From NCBI RefSeq assembly GCF_000685215.1, contig NZ_ARYJ01000006.1:173977-237976 (forward strand): DNA of 64,000 nt, read 5' to 3'. Of the stretch, positions 55,519 through 64,000 are shown piece after piece. The stretch is from Hyphomonas jannaschiana VP2 (lineage in GTDB: Bacteria; Pseudomonadota; Alphaproteobacteria; Caulobacterales; Hyphomonadaceae). Positions within the stretch are counted from its first letter, which is position 1; every line of letters begins with the position of its first letter. Below the pieces are notes generated by a model that ran no database searches, was not told the origin of the DNA, and was given only the letters and a program-made list of their open reading frames with translations. Made by a program: the position numbers and the translations under genes.

Positions 55519-55824
55519 TTACCAGCTGGACTTCACGAGGCCGGGGATCTGACCGTTCGAGCCAAGCTCGCGCAGCGCGATCCGCGACATTTTAAGTTTG
55601 CGATAGTACCCGCGCGGACGGCCGGACACTTCGCAGCGATTACGCACGCGGTTCGGTGCGGAATTGCGCGGCAGCTCAGCCAGCTTCAGGCGAGCCTTGT
55701 AACGCTCTTCCAGCGACAGGTTTTCGTCCATCGCCGCCGCTTTCAGCTTTGCACGCTTCTCAGCGTAGCGCTCCACCAGTTTCTGGCGTTTCGCGTTTTT
55801 CTCGATTGCGCTCTTCTTTGCCAT
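55519..55824 (-). CDS. rpsN: 30S ribosomal protein S14 (zinc-independent form)
   Basis: A 101-residue S14 of the long type that lacks the two C-x-x-C zinc pairs; only one Cys is seen, in [10 protein letters not shown]. The C-terminus [13 protein letters not shown] is typical. Confidence 0.98.
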   Translation of the reverse strand: MAKKSAIEKNAKRQKLVERYAEKRAKLKAAAMDENLSLEERYKARLKLAELPRNSAPNRVRNRCEVSGRPRGYYRKLKMSRIALRELGSNGQIPGLVKSSW

Positions 55825-55843
55825 TTAAGCAGTCTCCTGGGCG

Positions 55844-56398
55844 CTAGTTGCGGAACGGGAAGCCACACTCGGCGAGGAGTGCTTTGGCTTCTTCGTTCGT
55901 TGCGGCGGTGGTGCAGACGATGATGTCCATACCGCGGATGTCATCGACTTCGTCATAGTTGATCTCCGGGAACACGATGTGTTCCTTCAGACCCATGGCG
56001 TAGTTGCCACGGCCATCGAAGCTCTTGCCGTTCAGACCACGGAAGTCTTTCACGCGCGGCAGGGCGATGTTGGTCAGACGATCGAGGAACTCGTACATGC
56101 GGTCGCGGCGCAGGGTAACCTTACAGCCGATCAGCATGCCTTCGCGAACCTTGAAGCCGGCGATCGACTTGCGGGCCTTCGTAGCAACCGGCTTCTGACC
56201 AGCAATCCGCTCAAGCTCAGCCAGGGCCGACTTGATCTTCTTGGAGTCCGCCACAGCTTCGCCGACGCCCATGTTGATCACGACCTTATCCAGTTTCGGG
56301 ATCATCATCGGGTTCGAGTAGTTGAACTGATCCTGCAGCTTGGCACGGATCTGCTCGCGATACTTCGTCTTCAGACGGGGTTCGTATGCCTTAGACAT
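55844..56398 (-). CDS. rplE: 50S ribosomal protein L5
   Basis: A 184-residue L5, which binds 5S rRNA and contacts P-site tRNA. It has [15 protein letters not shown], the C-K-V-T-L-R-R strand and the E-H-I-V-F-P-E-I block. The ATG at 56398 gives the conserved start and overlaps the end of rplX by 8 bp. Confidence 0.98.
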   Translation of the reverse strand: MSKAYEPRLKTKYREQIRAKLQDQFNYSNPMMIPKLDKVVINMGVGEAVADSKKIKSALAELERIAGQKPVATKARKSIAGFKVREGMLIGCKVTLRRDRMYEFLDRLTNIALPRVKDFRGLNGKSFDGRGNYAMGLKEHIVFPEINYDEVDDIRGMDIIVCTTAATNEEAKALLAECGFPFRN

Positions 56399-56708
56399 CG
56401 ATAGATTCCCCAGAGCGTTTGGCATAGCGCGTCTTGCGGCCATGCTCGTCGGTTTTGAAACCCACGCGAACGGCCTTGCCATCGCGCGGATCGGTGAGCG
56501 CTACGTTCGAGACGTGAACCGGCGCTTCAAACGTCTTCAGACCGCCGGCATCCATCTGGGACGGCTTCTGGTGACGCTTCACAACGTTCACGCCGCGCAC
56601 GACAACGCGGTTCTCATCCGGGATCACCTTCAGGACTTCACCCGTGGTGCCCTTGTCGCGGCCAGCGATCACGACAACCGTGTCGCCTTTTTTGATCTTC
56701 GCAGCCAT
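56391..56708 (-). CDS. rplX: 50S ribosomal protein L24
   Basis: A 105-residue L24 with a KOW motif ([16 protein letters not shown]) and [10 protein letters not shown]. The ATG at 56708 sits 1 bp after the rplN stop; the frame extending to 56810 is a shadow of rplN. Confidence 0.98.
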   Translation of the reverse strand: MAAKIKKGDTVVVIAGRDKGTTGEVLKVIPDENRVVVRGVNVVKRHQKPSQMDAGGLKTFEAPVHVSNVALTDPRDGKAVRVGFKTDEHGRKTRYAKRSGESIDV

Positions 56709-56709
56709 C

Positions 56710-57078
56710 TTACAAGACCTCCGGGGCCATGTTGGCGATCTTGACCTGGTTCTTGCCGCGCAGTTCACGCGGAACCGGGCCGAACACACGGGTGCCGATC
56801 GGCTCGCCATTGTTGTTGATCAGGACGGCGGCGTTCGTATCGAAACGAATGGTGGAGCCGTCCGGGCGGTTGATGTCTTTTGCCACGCGAACGACAACGG
56901 CCTTACGCACATCGCCCTTCTTCACGCGGCCGGTCGGGATCGCTTCCTTCACGGAGACCACGATCACGTCACCAACGGAGGCATAACGACGGCCTGCGCC
57001 ACCCAGCACCTTGATGCACTGGACGCGGCGCGCGCCGGAGTTGTCAGCCACCCGCAGGTTGGTCTGCATCTGGATCAT
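56710..57078 (-). CDS. rplN: 50S ribosomal protein L14
   Basis: A 122-residue L14 with [16 protein letters not shown] and [10 protein letters not shown] near the end. The length matches E. coli (123 residues). The start overlaps the rpsQ stop. Confidence 0.99.
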   Translation of the reverse strand: MIQMQTNLRVADNSGARRVQCIKVLGGAGRRYASVGDVIVVSVKEAIPTGRVKKGDVRKAVVVRVAKDINRPDGSTIRFDTNAAVLINNNGEPIGTRVFGPVPRELRGKNQVKIANMAPEVL

Positions 57079-57320
57079 GCGTCACTCCCTTCGCCGGTAA
57101 CGAGTTCCCAACGCTTCAGTTTGGACTTCGGCGTGCACTCTTGAATGGTGACAGTCTGCCCCTCGACGGCAACATTGCCTTCGTCGTGAGCGTGATACTT
57201 CTTCGAGCGGCGAACGATCTTCTTCATCACCGGGTGGGTGAAGGTCCGTTCGACGCGGACGATTGCGGTCTTGTTCTGCTTGGCGGAGACCACGACGCCT
57301 TCCATGATACGCTTGGGCAT
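57075..57320 (-). CDS. rpsQ: 30S ribosomal protein S17
   Basis: An 81-residue OB-fold S17 with [13 protein letters not shown] and K-K-Y-H-A-H-D-E. It overlaps rplN by 4 bp and follows rpmC by 11 bp. Confidence 0.98.
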   Translation of the reverse strand: MPKRIMEGVVVSAKQNKTAIVRVERTFTHPVMKKIVRRSKKYHAHDEGNVAVEGQTVTIQECTPKSKLKRWELVTGEGSDA

Positions 57321-57331
57321 GATCCCTCTCC

Positions 57332-57550
57332 TTACGCCTTACCGGCCTGAGCCTTCTCACGCATCAGAGTCTTGACGCGAGCAATGTCGCGGCGGACTTC
57401 GGAAACGCGGGAAGTCTTTTCCAGCTGGCCAGTGGCCGCCTGGAAACGCAGGTTGAACTGTTCCTTCTTCAGCTTGACCAGGTCGTCCTTGAGCTGGTCA
57501 GCCGATTTCGCCTTCATGTCGTCGAGGCGTGCTTTGGTCTTGCGAGCCAT
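57332..57550 (-). CDS. rpmC: 50S ribosomal protein L29
   Basis: A 72-residue helical L29, with the conserved [11 protein letters not shown] helix and R-R-D-I-A-R-V-K-T. It lies near the peptide tunnel exit. It is 2 bp after rplP. Confidence 0.98.
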   Translation of the reverse strand: MARKTKARLDDMKAKSADQLKDDLVKLKKEQFNLRFQAATGQLEKTSRVSEVRRDIARVKTLMREKAQAGKA

Positions 57551-57552
57551 GA

Positions 57553-57969
57553 TCAGATCCCCTCGATACGCTTGACGATTTTGGTTTTGATCGGAAGCTT
57601 GGCAGCGCCGAGGCGCAGGGCTTCACGGGCAATGTCTTCCGGCACGCCATCGATCTCGAACAGGATACGGCCCGGGGCAACGCGGGAGACCCACCGGTCT
57701 ACCGAGCCCTTGCCTTTACCCATCCGGACTTCGATCGGCTTGGCCGAGACCGGCACATCCGGGAATACGCGGATCCACACTTTACCCTGACGCTTCATTT
57801 CGCGGGTAATGGCGCGGCGGGTCGCCTCGATCTGGCGAGCGGTGACACGCTCCGGCTCGAGTGCCTTCAGGCCGAACTCGCCGAATGCCAGCGAGAAACC
57901 GGCCTTGGAGTTCCCGCGGATCTGGCCCTTGAAGGCCTTGCGGAATTTGGTTCGCTTCGGTTGACGCAT
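57553..57969 (-). CDS. rplP: 50S ribosomal protein L16
   Basis: A 138-residue L16 beginning [11 protein letters not shown], with the R-K-M-x-x-G-K-G-x-like segment M-G-K-G-K-G and A-A-K-L-P near the end. It contacts the A-site tRNA region. It lies 3 bp after rpsC. Confidence 0.99.
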   Translation of the reverse strand: MRQPKRTKFRKAFKGQIRGNSKAGFSLAFGEFGLKALEPERVTARQIEATRRAITREMKRQGKVWIRVFPDVPVSAKPIEVRMGKGKGSVDRWVSRVAPGRILFEIDGVPEDIAREALRLGAAKLPIKTKIVKRIEGI

Positions 57970-57972
57970 CTC

Positions 57973-58709
<737 letters not shown>

Positions 58710-58710
<1 letters not shown>

Positions 58711-59099
58711 CAGGCAGCCTCCGCTTCCATGCTCGTGTCACGCAGCACAATGGTGAGCTGCGCGAAGGGTTTCTGGATCGGTGCAGCGCGGCCGCGGGCG
58801 CGGGCCCGGATACGCTTCATCACCAGGTTCTTGCCAACGTGGGCCTCGGCGACGACCAGGCTGTCGATGTCGAGGTTGTGGTTGTTCTCAGCGTTCGCGA
58901 TGGCGCTCTGCAGGAGCTTGCGAACGTCCTTGGCCGGACGCTTCGGCGAGAACTGCAGCTCAGCCAGAGCCCGCTCGACCGGAAGGCCGCGGATCTGCTG
59001 TGCCAGCAGGTTCAGCTTCTGCGGGCTGGAACGGTACATGCGCAGAACAGCGCGCGACTCGTTCGATGCCTGCTTCGGAGGATTCTTGGCCTTACCCAT
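58710..59099 (-). CDS. rplV: 50S ribosomal protein L22
   Basis: A 129-residue L22 whose loop lines the peptide exit tunnel ([10 protein letters not shown]). It has S-P-Q-K-L-N-L-L-A and A-N-A-E-N-N-H. Its stop overlaps the rpsC start by one base. Confidence 0.99.
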
Positions 59100-59102
59100 G
59101 GC

Positions 59103-59381
59103 TTACTTCCTCTTCGCTTTCTTGTCCGCGCCGTGGCCGTAATAGGTACGGGTCGGAGCGAATTCGCCGAACTTGTGACCGACCATCTCTTCCGAGACGG
59201 TGACGGGGATGAACTTGTTGCCATTGTGGACCTGGAAGTTCAGGCCAACGAATTGCGGCATGATCGTCGAGCGGCGCGACCAGGTCTTGATCACGGTGCG
59301 CTTCTCAGAGGAACGGGCTTCCTCTGCCTTCTTCAGCAGGTAGCCGTCGACGAACGGGCCTTTCCAGACAGAACGGGGCAT
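59103..59381 (-). CDS. rpsS: 30S ribosomal protein S19
   Basis: A 92-residue S19 with [12 protein letters not shown], the T-W-S-R-R-S-T-I segment and [13 protein letters not shown]. It is at the normal place between rplB and rplV. Confidence 0.99.
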   Translation of the reverse strand: MPRSVWKGPFVDGYLLKKAEEARSSEKRTVIKTWSRRSTIMPQFVGLNFQVHNGNKFIPVTVSEEMVGHKFGEFAPTRTYYGHGADKKAKRK

Positions 59382-59396
59382 GTCTCGTGGCTCCTG

Positions 59397-60227
59397 TTAG
59401 CGTTTCGCGTTACGGCGACGGATGATCAGACGATCCGTAGCCTTGTTCTTGCGGGTCTTCGGACCGCGGGTCTTCTTACCCCATGGCGTCACCGGGTGAC
59501 GGCCACCGGAGGATTTGCCCTCACCACCACCGTGCGGGTGGTCGACCGGGTTCATCACAACACCACGAACCGACGGACGCTTGCCGAGGTGACGCTTACG
59601 GCCAGCCTTGGAGAGAACCTGGTTCATGTTGTCCGGGTTGGACACTGCGCCGACCGTGGCCAGGCAGGTATCCATCACCATGCGGAGTTCACCGGAAGCG
59701 AGTTTGATCTGCGCGTAACCACCATCGCGGCCAACCAGCTGAGCATAGGTGCCGGCGGAGCGGACCATCTGGGCGCCCTTCTGCGGCTTCAGCTCGATGT
59801 TGTGGATGATCGTACCGACCGGGATGTTCTTCAGCGGCAGCGTGTTGCCCGGCTTGATGTCAGCCGTTGCCGAAGTGATCACGGTGTCGCCAACTTCGAG
59901 GCGCTGCGGCGCGACGATGTAGGACAGCTGGCCGTCTTCATACTTGATCAGCGCGATGAAAGCCGTGCGGTTCGGATCGTATTCCAGGCGTTCGACAGTC
60001 GCCGGAACGTCCCAACGGTTCCGCTTGAAGTCGACCTTACGGTACAGCTTCTTCGCACCACCGCCGATACGGCGAGCCGTGATACGGCCTTTGTTGTTGC
60101 GTCCGCCCTTCTTGGTCAGGCCCTCGGTGAGTGCCTTGACCGGCTTGCCTTTGTGGAGACCTGTACGGTCGACCAGAACGAGCTGGCGGCGGCCGGGCGA
60201 AGTCGGATTGAATGTCTTCAGTGCCAT
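59397..60227 (-). CDS. rplB: 50S ribosomal protein L2
   Basis: A 276-residue L2, essential for subunit association and peptidyl transfer. It has the conserved [17 protein letters not shown] with the functionally important His, and a C-terminal G-K-K-T-R-G-x-K-T block. Confidence 0.99.
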   Translation of the reverse strand: MALKTFNPTSPGRRQLVLVDRTGLHKGKPVKALTEGLTKKGGRNNKGRITARRIGGGAKKLYRKVDFKRNRWDVPATVERLEYDPNRTAFIALIKYEDGQLSYIVAPQRLEVGDTVITSATADIKPGNTLPLKNIPVGTIIHNIELKPQKGAQMVRSAGTYAQLVGRDGGYAQIKLASGELRMVMDTCLATVGAVSNPDNMNQVLSKAGRKRHLGKRPSVRGVVMNPVDHPHGGGEGKSSGGRHPVTPWGKKTRGPKTRKNKATDRLIIRRRNAKR

Positions 60228-60245
60228 AATATTCGTCCTTCCCGC

Positions 60246-60545
60246 TTACAGGCCCGTCGTGATGTCGACAGACTGGCCTTCAGCAAGCGTCACAATGGCT
60301 TTCTTGATGTCGTTGCGACGACCAGCATAGCCACGGAAGCGCTTGGTCTTGCCCTTCTGGAGGATCGTGTTGACCTTGGTCACGTCGACCTTGAACAGGG
60401 CCTCAACAGCGTCCTTGATCTGCTTCTTGTCGGCATCGATGGCGACTTCGAACACGATCTTGTTGTGCTCAGCGACCAGCGTCGACTTCTCGGTGATGAG
60501 AGGACGGCGCAGGACGTCATAGTGGTGGGGTTGCACGTCAGCCAT
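60246..60545 (-). CDS. rplW: 50S ribosomal protein L23
   Basis: A 99-residue L23, the docking site for trigger factor and SRP at the tunnel exit. It shows R-R-P-L-I-T-E-K-S near the start and the [14 protein letters not shown] loop. Confidence 0.98.
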   Translation of the reverse strand: MADVQPHHYDVLRRPLITEKSTLVAEHNKIVFEVAIDADKKQIKDAVEALFKVDVTKVNTILQKGKTKRFRGYAGRRNDIKKAIVTLAEGQSVDITTGL

Positions 60546-60550
60546 GACGA

Positions 60551-61189
60551 TCAGGCCTCCTTCGATCCGTCGAAGCGTGCCTGGATACCCTCGGCAGCTT
60601 CCTTGGTGATGACCAGCGTCTTGCGGCGCAGAATGTCGTAAACGTTCAGACCGGCGACCGGCAGCACGTCGATGTTCGGGATGTTGCGAGCGGCTTTGGC
60701 GAAGTTTTCGTCAACAGCAGAACCCGAGATGATCAGGGCGTTCTCGATGCCGAGACCCGCGAACTGGCCTGCCAGCTCCTTGGTCTTGGCAGAGGTCAGC
60801 ACAGCTTCGTCCAGAACGAGGATCGCCTCGCCTTTGACTTTCGAGGAAAGCGCATGGGCCAGAGCCATCTTGCGGATTTTCTTCGGCAGGTCGTGAGCGT
60901 GGCTGCGAACGCGCGGGCCATGGGCGATGCCGCCACCGACGAAGATCGGCGCGTTACGCGAACCGTGACGTGCACCGCCGGAACCTTTCTGGCGGATGTA
61001 CTTCTTGGTCGTACGGTTTACTTCACCGCGCGACTTGGTCTTGTGCGTACCGGCCTGACGGCGCGCGAGCTGCCAGCGCACAGTGCGCTGCAGGATGTCA
61101 TCGCGGATTTCGTCGATGCCGAAAATCGCATCGTCGACCGTGATATTGCCAGCTGCTTTGCCGGCCAGGGTTTTGACAGCGAGTTCCAT
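60551..61189 (-). CDS. rplD: 50S ribosomal protein L4
   Basis: A 212-residue L4 with the exit-tunnel loop ([17 protein letters not shown]) and G-P-R-V-R-S-H. In E. coli L4 controls the S10 operon by attenuation; whether it does so here is unknown. The start touches the rplC stop. Confidence 0.99.
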   Translation of the reverse strand: MELAVKTLAGKAAGNITVDDAIFGIDEIRDDILQRTVRWQLARRQAGTHKTKSRGEVNRTTKKYIRQKGSGGARHGSRNAPIFVGGGIAHGPRVRSHAHDLPKKIRKMALAHALSSKVKGEAILVLDEAVLTSAKTKELAGQFAGLGIENALIISGSAVDENFAKAARNIPNIDVLPVAGLNVYDILRRKTLVITKEAAEGIQARFDGSKEA

Positions 61190-61950
61190 TATTCGGCGCT
61201 CTCTTGGTTGGTGGAGCCCTCAGGGGCCTTGAACGAGCCAGCAGCCGGCGTGTCGGCGTGCGGTGCTTTCTTCACAGCGTCGCGGAGCTCCACGAAGGCA
61301 CCATCGTGCCCCGGAACAGCGCCCTTCACGAGGATCAGACCGCGATCAACGTCCGTGCGGACAACTTCGATGTTCTGGGTCGTCACGCGCTCAACGCCGT
61401 AGTGACCGGCCATCTTCTTGCCTTTCCAGACACGGCCCGGATCCTGGTTCGCACCGGTCGAACCGTGCGAACGGTGAGAGATCGAAACACCGTGGGAAGC
61501 GCGAAGACCGCCGAAGTTCCAGCGCTTCATGGCACCGGAGAAACCTTTACCGATCGTCAGAGCGGCAACGTCCACTTTCTGGCCGACAGCGAAATGGTCA
61601 GCCAGGACGACTGCGCCAACTTCCGGCAGGTCGCCGGAGACGCGGAATTCTTTCAGCTTGCGCTTCGGCGCAACGCCGGCTTTCGCGAACTGACCGCGCA
61701 GCGCTTTCGTGGTGCGCTTTGCCTTCTTCTCGCCGACGCCCATGATGACGGCTTTGTAGCCATCGGTACGGGTCACTTCCCCACCCTTCTTGGTGGTGAC
61801 GGTGCGCTCGTCTTCCGTGCGCACGCCGACGACCTGACAGCCGTCAAGAGACAGGACGGTGACCGGAACGTGACGGCCGGCCTCATCGAATACGCGCGTC
61901 ATACCCACTTTGCGGGCAAGCACGCCGGTACGGGCTGCTGGCAGAGCCAT
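61189..61950 (-). CDS. rplC: 50S ribosomal protein L3
   Basis: A 253-residue L3 with G-M-T-R-V-F near the start, the long loop with H-R-S-H-G-S-T-G and the [15 protein letters not shown] segment near the peptidyl-transferase centre. It is about 40 residues longer than in E. coli, mainly from a C-terminal Ala/Pro/Glu-rich tail, as in other alphaproteobacteria. Confidence 0.99.
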   Translation of the reverse strand: MALPAARTGVLARKVGMTRVFDEAGRHVPVTVLSLDGCQVVGVRTEDERTVTTKKGGEVTRTDGYKAVIMGVGEKKAKRTTKALRGQFAKAGVAPKRKLKEFRVSGDLPEVGAVVLADHFAVGQKVDVAALTIGKGFSGAMKRWNFGGLRASHGVSISHRSHGSTGANQDPGRVWKGKKMAGHYGVERVTTQNIEVVRTDVDRGLILVKGAVPGHDGAFVELRDAVKKAPHADTPAAGSFKAPEGSTNQESAE

Positions 61951-62270
61951 TAACGGCCTCCCTCAAGCTTGATTTCGATGCCGACGCCGGAGGACAGGTC
62001 GAGCTTCATCAGTGCGTCGACGGTCTGCGGGGTCGGGTCCACGATGTCGAGAATGCGCTTGTGCGTGCGGATCTCGAACTGTTCGCGGGATTTTTTGTCG
62101 ATATGGGGGGAGCGGTTCACGGTGAAGCGCTCAATACGTGTCGGCAGCGGGATCGGGCCTTTGACTTCAGCGCCCGTGCGCTTTGCCGTGTTCACGATCT
62201 CTTTCGCCGACATGTCGAGGGCGCGGTGATCGAAGGCTTTCAGCCTGATCCGGATATTTTGTCGTTCCAT
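61950..62270 (-). CDS. rpsJ: 30S ribosomal protein S10 (NusE)
   Basis: A 106-residue S10, also the NusE antitermination factor. It has [18 protein letters not shown] and [14 protein letters not shown]. The ATG at 62270 gives the expected length; the frame running to 62390 is unsupported. It is the first gene of the cluster. tuf, usually upstream in alphaproteobacteria, is not here. Confidence 0.99.
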   Translation of the reverse strand: MERQNIRIRLKAFDHRALDMSAKEIVNTAKRTGAEVKGPIPLPTRIERFTVNRSPHIDKKSREQFEIRTHKRILDIVDPTPQTVDALMKLDLSSGVGIEIKLEGGR

Positions 62271-62686
62271 CGTCTCGGTCCGTCCGCACAAAACACTTCC
62301 GCCCGTGGGCAAATCAGCATGCGCCCGGGCGTCCGTGGGATTGAATTGTCTGTTTCGAGGGAGCGTTCGCTGAATAAAAAGCGCTGCCATCCCGGCGAAG
62401 TGGGCGGTCTATGGGATAGTCACCGCGCCGTCAACTCCTGCCTGTGGGATTTTTGCTGTTGATCTGCAGTGGCGGCGGGCGGTTTGCGCGGTTTCCGGCA
62501 CCGCCTCCCCCGCCCATAAATCGGGGTCAGCATCGCCGGGAGTAAATCCACGCCGGAGCGCGGTTAACAGAACCGCACCGGAATCTGCAAAGATTCAAGG
62601 GAAATCGTGGGGAGATCCCAGCAATCTTCACCGAAATTTTCCGGATTACTGAGAGGGTCCAGTCAAACAAGATGGCAGGGTAGATT
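62271..62686. other. Divergent intergenic region between rpsJ and the glycosyltransferase gene
   Basis: This 416-bp spacer carries the predicted S10-operon promoter at 62406-62434 and a long rpsJ leader of about 130 bp. The leader contains short GC palindromes such as GCCCGGGC. No ORF, tRNA or terminator was recognised. The right half presumably holds the glycosyltransferase promoter, but no clear hexamers were found. Confidence 0.6.
62406..62434 (-). promoter_or_regulatory. Candidate promoter of the S10 operon
   Basis: On the minus strand TTGACG (62434-62429) and TAGACC (62411-62406) are 17 bp apart. The -35 hexamer is strong and the -10 weak, as is common in alphaproteobacterial promoters. 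It would leave an rpsJ leader of about 130 nt, long enough for feedback control. Confidence 0.4.
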
Positions 62687-63961
62687 ATGAATACAGTCAG
62701 AAAAGTCGAACCGAACTGGCCGGATCACGTTGAAAAGCCGGAAGAAGGCGTCGGCGCCTTCGAACTCCTCAAGCATCTGCGTTCCGAATTCGAAGGCCAG
62801 GCGGCCAGCGAGCTTGAGCTGACCATCCTGATGCCATGCCTGAACGAGGCCGAAACTCTTGCGACCTGCATTCGCAAGGCACGCGATTATCTGGATCGCG
62901 CGGGAATCAAGGGTGAAGTCCTGATCGCCGACAATGGCAGCACCGATGGCTCACAGCAGATCGCCAAGGAAGAAGGCGCCCGGGTTCAGCCTGTTTCCGC
63001 GCGCGGCTATGGCGCCGCGCTGATCGGCGGCATTCGCGCAGCCCGCGGTAAATATGTGATCATGGGCGACGCCGACGATTCCTATGACTTCTCCAGCCTC
63101 GATGCCTTCGTCTGGGAGCTGCGCGAAGGCGCCCAGCTCGTCATGGGGAATCGCTTTCAAGGCGGCATCGCGCCCGGAGCCATGCCTTTCCTCCACCGGA
63201 TGCTTGGCAATCCGGTCCTCTCCTTCATCGGCCGTCTGTTCTTCAAGATCCCGGTCGGCGACTTCCATTGCGGCCTGCGCGGCTTCAACCGAGACGCCAT
63301 TCGCGACCTGAAACTCTCCAGCCCGGGCATGGAGTTCGCCAGCGAAATGGTGGTGAAAGCCTCCCTTAACGAACTCGACATCCGCGAAGTGCCGACGACC
63401 CTGTCTCCGGACGGCCGGTCGCGCGCCCCTCACCTGCGGACCTGGCGCGATGGCTGGCGCCACCTGCGTTTCCTGCTTTTGCACAGCCCGAAATGGTTGT
63501 TCGGCGTACCTGGCTCCACTCTGCTCGGCGCCGGCCTCGTCGGCATCGCCGCCCTGATTGGCGGACCGCTGGAGATCGCTGGCATCCGGCTCGATCTGCT
63601 GACGCTTGTGGCGTCCTGCTTCTCCGTGATTCTCGGCGTGCAGCTGCTCACCTTCTCTCTGCTGACACGGGTTTATGCCGGTGAGTTCGGCGTCCTGCCG
63701 AAATCGAAACACCTCGACCGGATCCTCCCCTTCCTCACGCTGGAACGGCAGCTTCAGCTGGCGGCAGTCCTTTGCGTCGCAGGCCTCGCCGGAGCTGGCG
63801 CGGCGTTCTCGGGCTGGGCCTCTTCGGGCTTTGGCGACATTGTTGGCAATTCGACCCTTCGCTGGTTCTCCCTGTCGCTGACCTCTGTCGCGATCAGCGT
63901 CCAGCTCGCAGCGGCCGCCTTCCTGGCGTCGTTTATTCGGCTGCCTCAACCGGGCAAGTAA
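62687..63961 (+). CDS. Membrane-anchored family 2 glycosyltransferase (DPM1-like)
   Basis: A 424-residue protein. The N-terminal GT-A domain has I-L-M-P-C-L-N-E-A near residue 45, A-D-N-G-S-T-D-G, the metal-binding D-A-D-D-S-Y-D-F near residue 127, and G-N-R-F-Q-G-G. After F-H-C-G-L-R-G-F come four or so hydrophobic helices at the C-terminus. This arrangement matches dolichyl- or undecaprenyl-phosphate hexose transferases that face the cytoplasm. The product may be a lipid-linked sugar for envelope glycans, which is inferred. An AGGG site lies upstream of the ATG. Confidence 0.92.
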   Translation: MNTVRKVEPNWPDHVEKPEEGVGAFELLKHLRSEFEGQAASELELTILMPCLNEAETLATCIRKARDYLDRAGIKGEVLIADNGSTDGSQQIAKEEGARVQPVSARGYGAALIGGIRAARGKYVIMGDADDSYDFSSLDAFVWELREGAQLVMGNRFQGGIAPGAMPFLHRMLGNPVLSFIGRLFFKIPVGDFHCGLRGFNRDAIRDLKLSSPGMEFASEMVVKASLNELDIREVPTTLSPDGRSRAPHLRTWRDGWRHLRFLLLHSPKWLFGVPGSTLLGAGLVGIAALIGGPLEIAGIRLDLLTLVASCFSVILGVQLLTFSLLTRVYAGEFGVLPKSKHLDRILPFLTLERQLQLAAVLCVAGLAGAGAAFSGWASSGFGDIVGNSTLRWFSLSLTSVAISVQLAAAAFLASFIRLPQPGK

Positions 63962-64000
63962 CGCCCCCGAACAATCTCTCCCCAACAAGCAAAAAGGCCG

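Overview
The window looks like a chromosomal segment of an alphaproteobacterium, most likely a Hyphomonas-type member of the Hyphomonadaceae. This is inferred from the GC-rich composition, the short LID-less adenylate kinase, the gyrA-coaD-cyclophilin-queA order, a GTTC-N7-GTTC LexA box, the Caulobacterales-like lipid-catabolism genes, and an S10-spc-alpha cluster of alphaproteobacterial type. No prophage, insertion sequence, CRISPR array, rRNA or tRNA gene was seen. Most of the window is ordinary core genome, with a few unusual elements.

Layout. 1-3041 (+): the tail of a DUF262/DUF1524 nuclease-like protein, then an SDR, a CsaA-type tRNA-binding protein and a hotdog thioesterase in an overlapping run. 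3030-9968 (-): queA, a periplasmic cyclophilin, coaD, gyrA, a class D (OXA-type) beta-lactamase-like lipoprotein and ssb. ssb is divergent from uvrA (10231-13263, +), and the space between them holds a perfect alphaproteobacterial LexA box. 13280-16082 (-): three tandem polytopic membrane proteins, two of them clear paralogues. 16161-21394: trmFO, a squalene/phytoene-synthase-like protein, sodB, a zinc-ribbon protein and a DEAD-box RNA helicase. 21471-31138: a coniferyl-type aldehyde dehydrogenase, enoyl-CoA hydratase, DUF3291, histidine-phosphatase lipoprotein, TfoX-N, DUF3253, serine hydrolase, acyl-CoA dehydrogenase, a GIY-YIG nuclease between 40-bp inverted repeats, thioesterase, SDR and alpha/beta hydrolase. 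31138-39111: an M1 aminopeptidase lipoprotein, LLM flavoprotein, GST, TonB-dependent receptor and NupC nucleoside transporter. 39374-46420: S10 peptidase, VOC protein, multifunctional-enzyme-type SDR, Kazal lipoprotein, HD protein, amino-acid permease and a PcfJ-like protein. 46704-47915: rtcB, with a structured leader. 48285-62270 (-): 27 genes from rpsJ to rplQ, including secY, adk and rpoA. 62687-63961 (+): a membrane-anchored family 2 glycosyltransferase.

Themes. Fatty-acid and aromatic-aldehyde catabolism is spread over many small units (SDRs, hotdog thioesterases, acyl-CoA dehydrogenase, enoyl-CoA hydratase). A peptide and nucleoside scavenging set (M1 and S10 peptidases, TonB receptor, NupC, amino-acid permease) lies in the middle. 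ssb and uvrA probably share SOS control.

Most notable observations. (1) A REP-like palindrome family occurs in this window both as inverted flanks of a GIY-YIG nuclease gene and as a 104-bp insertion translated in frame inside the signal-peptide region of the TonB receptor. (2) An attenuator-like leader with two mutually exclusive stems precedes rtcB. (3) UvrA carries a histone-H1-like Lys/Ala/Pro tail. (4) Ribosomal protein L6 carries an insertion of about 25 residues. (5) A lipoprotein class D beta-lactamase homologue sits next to gyrA and ssb.
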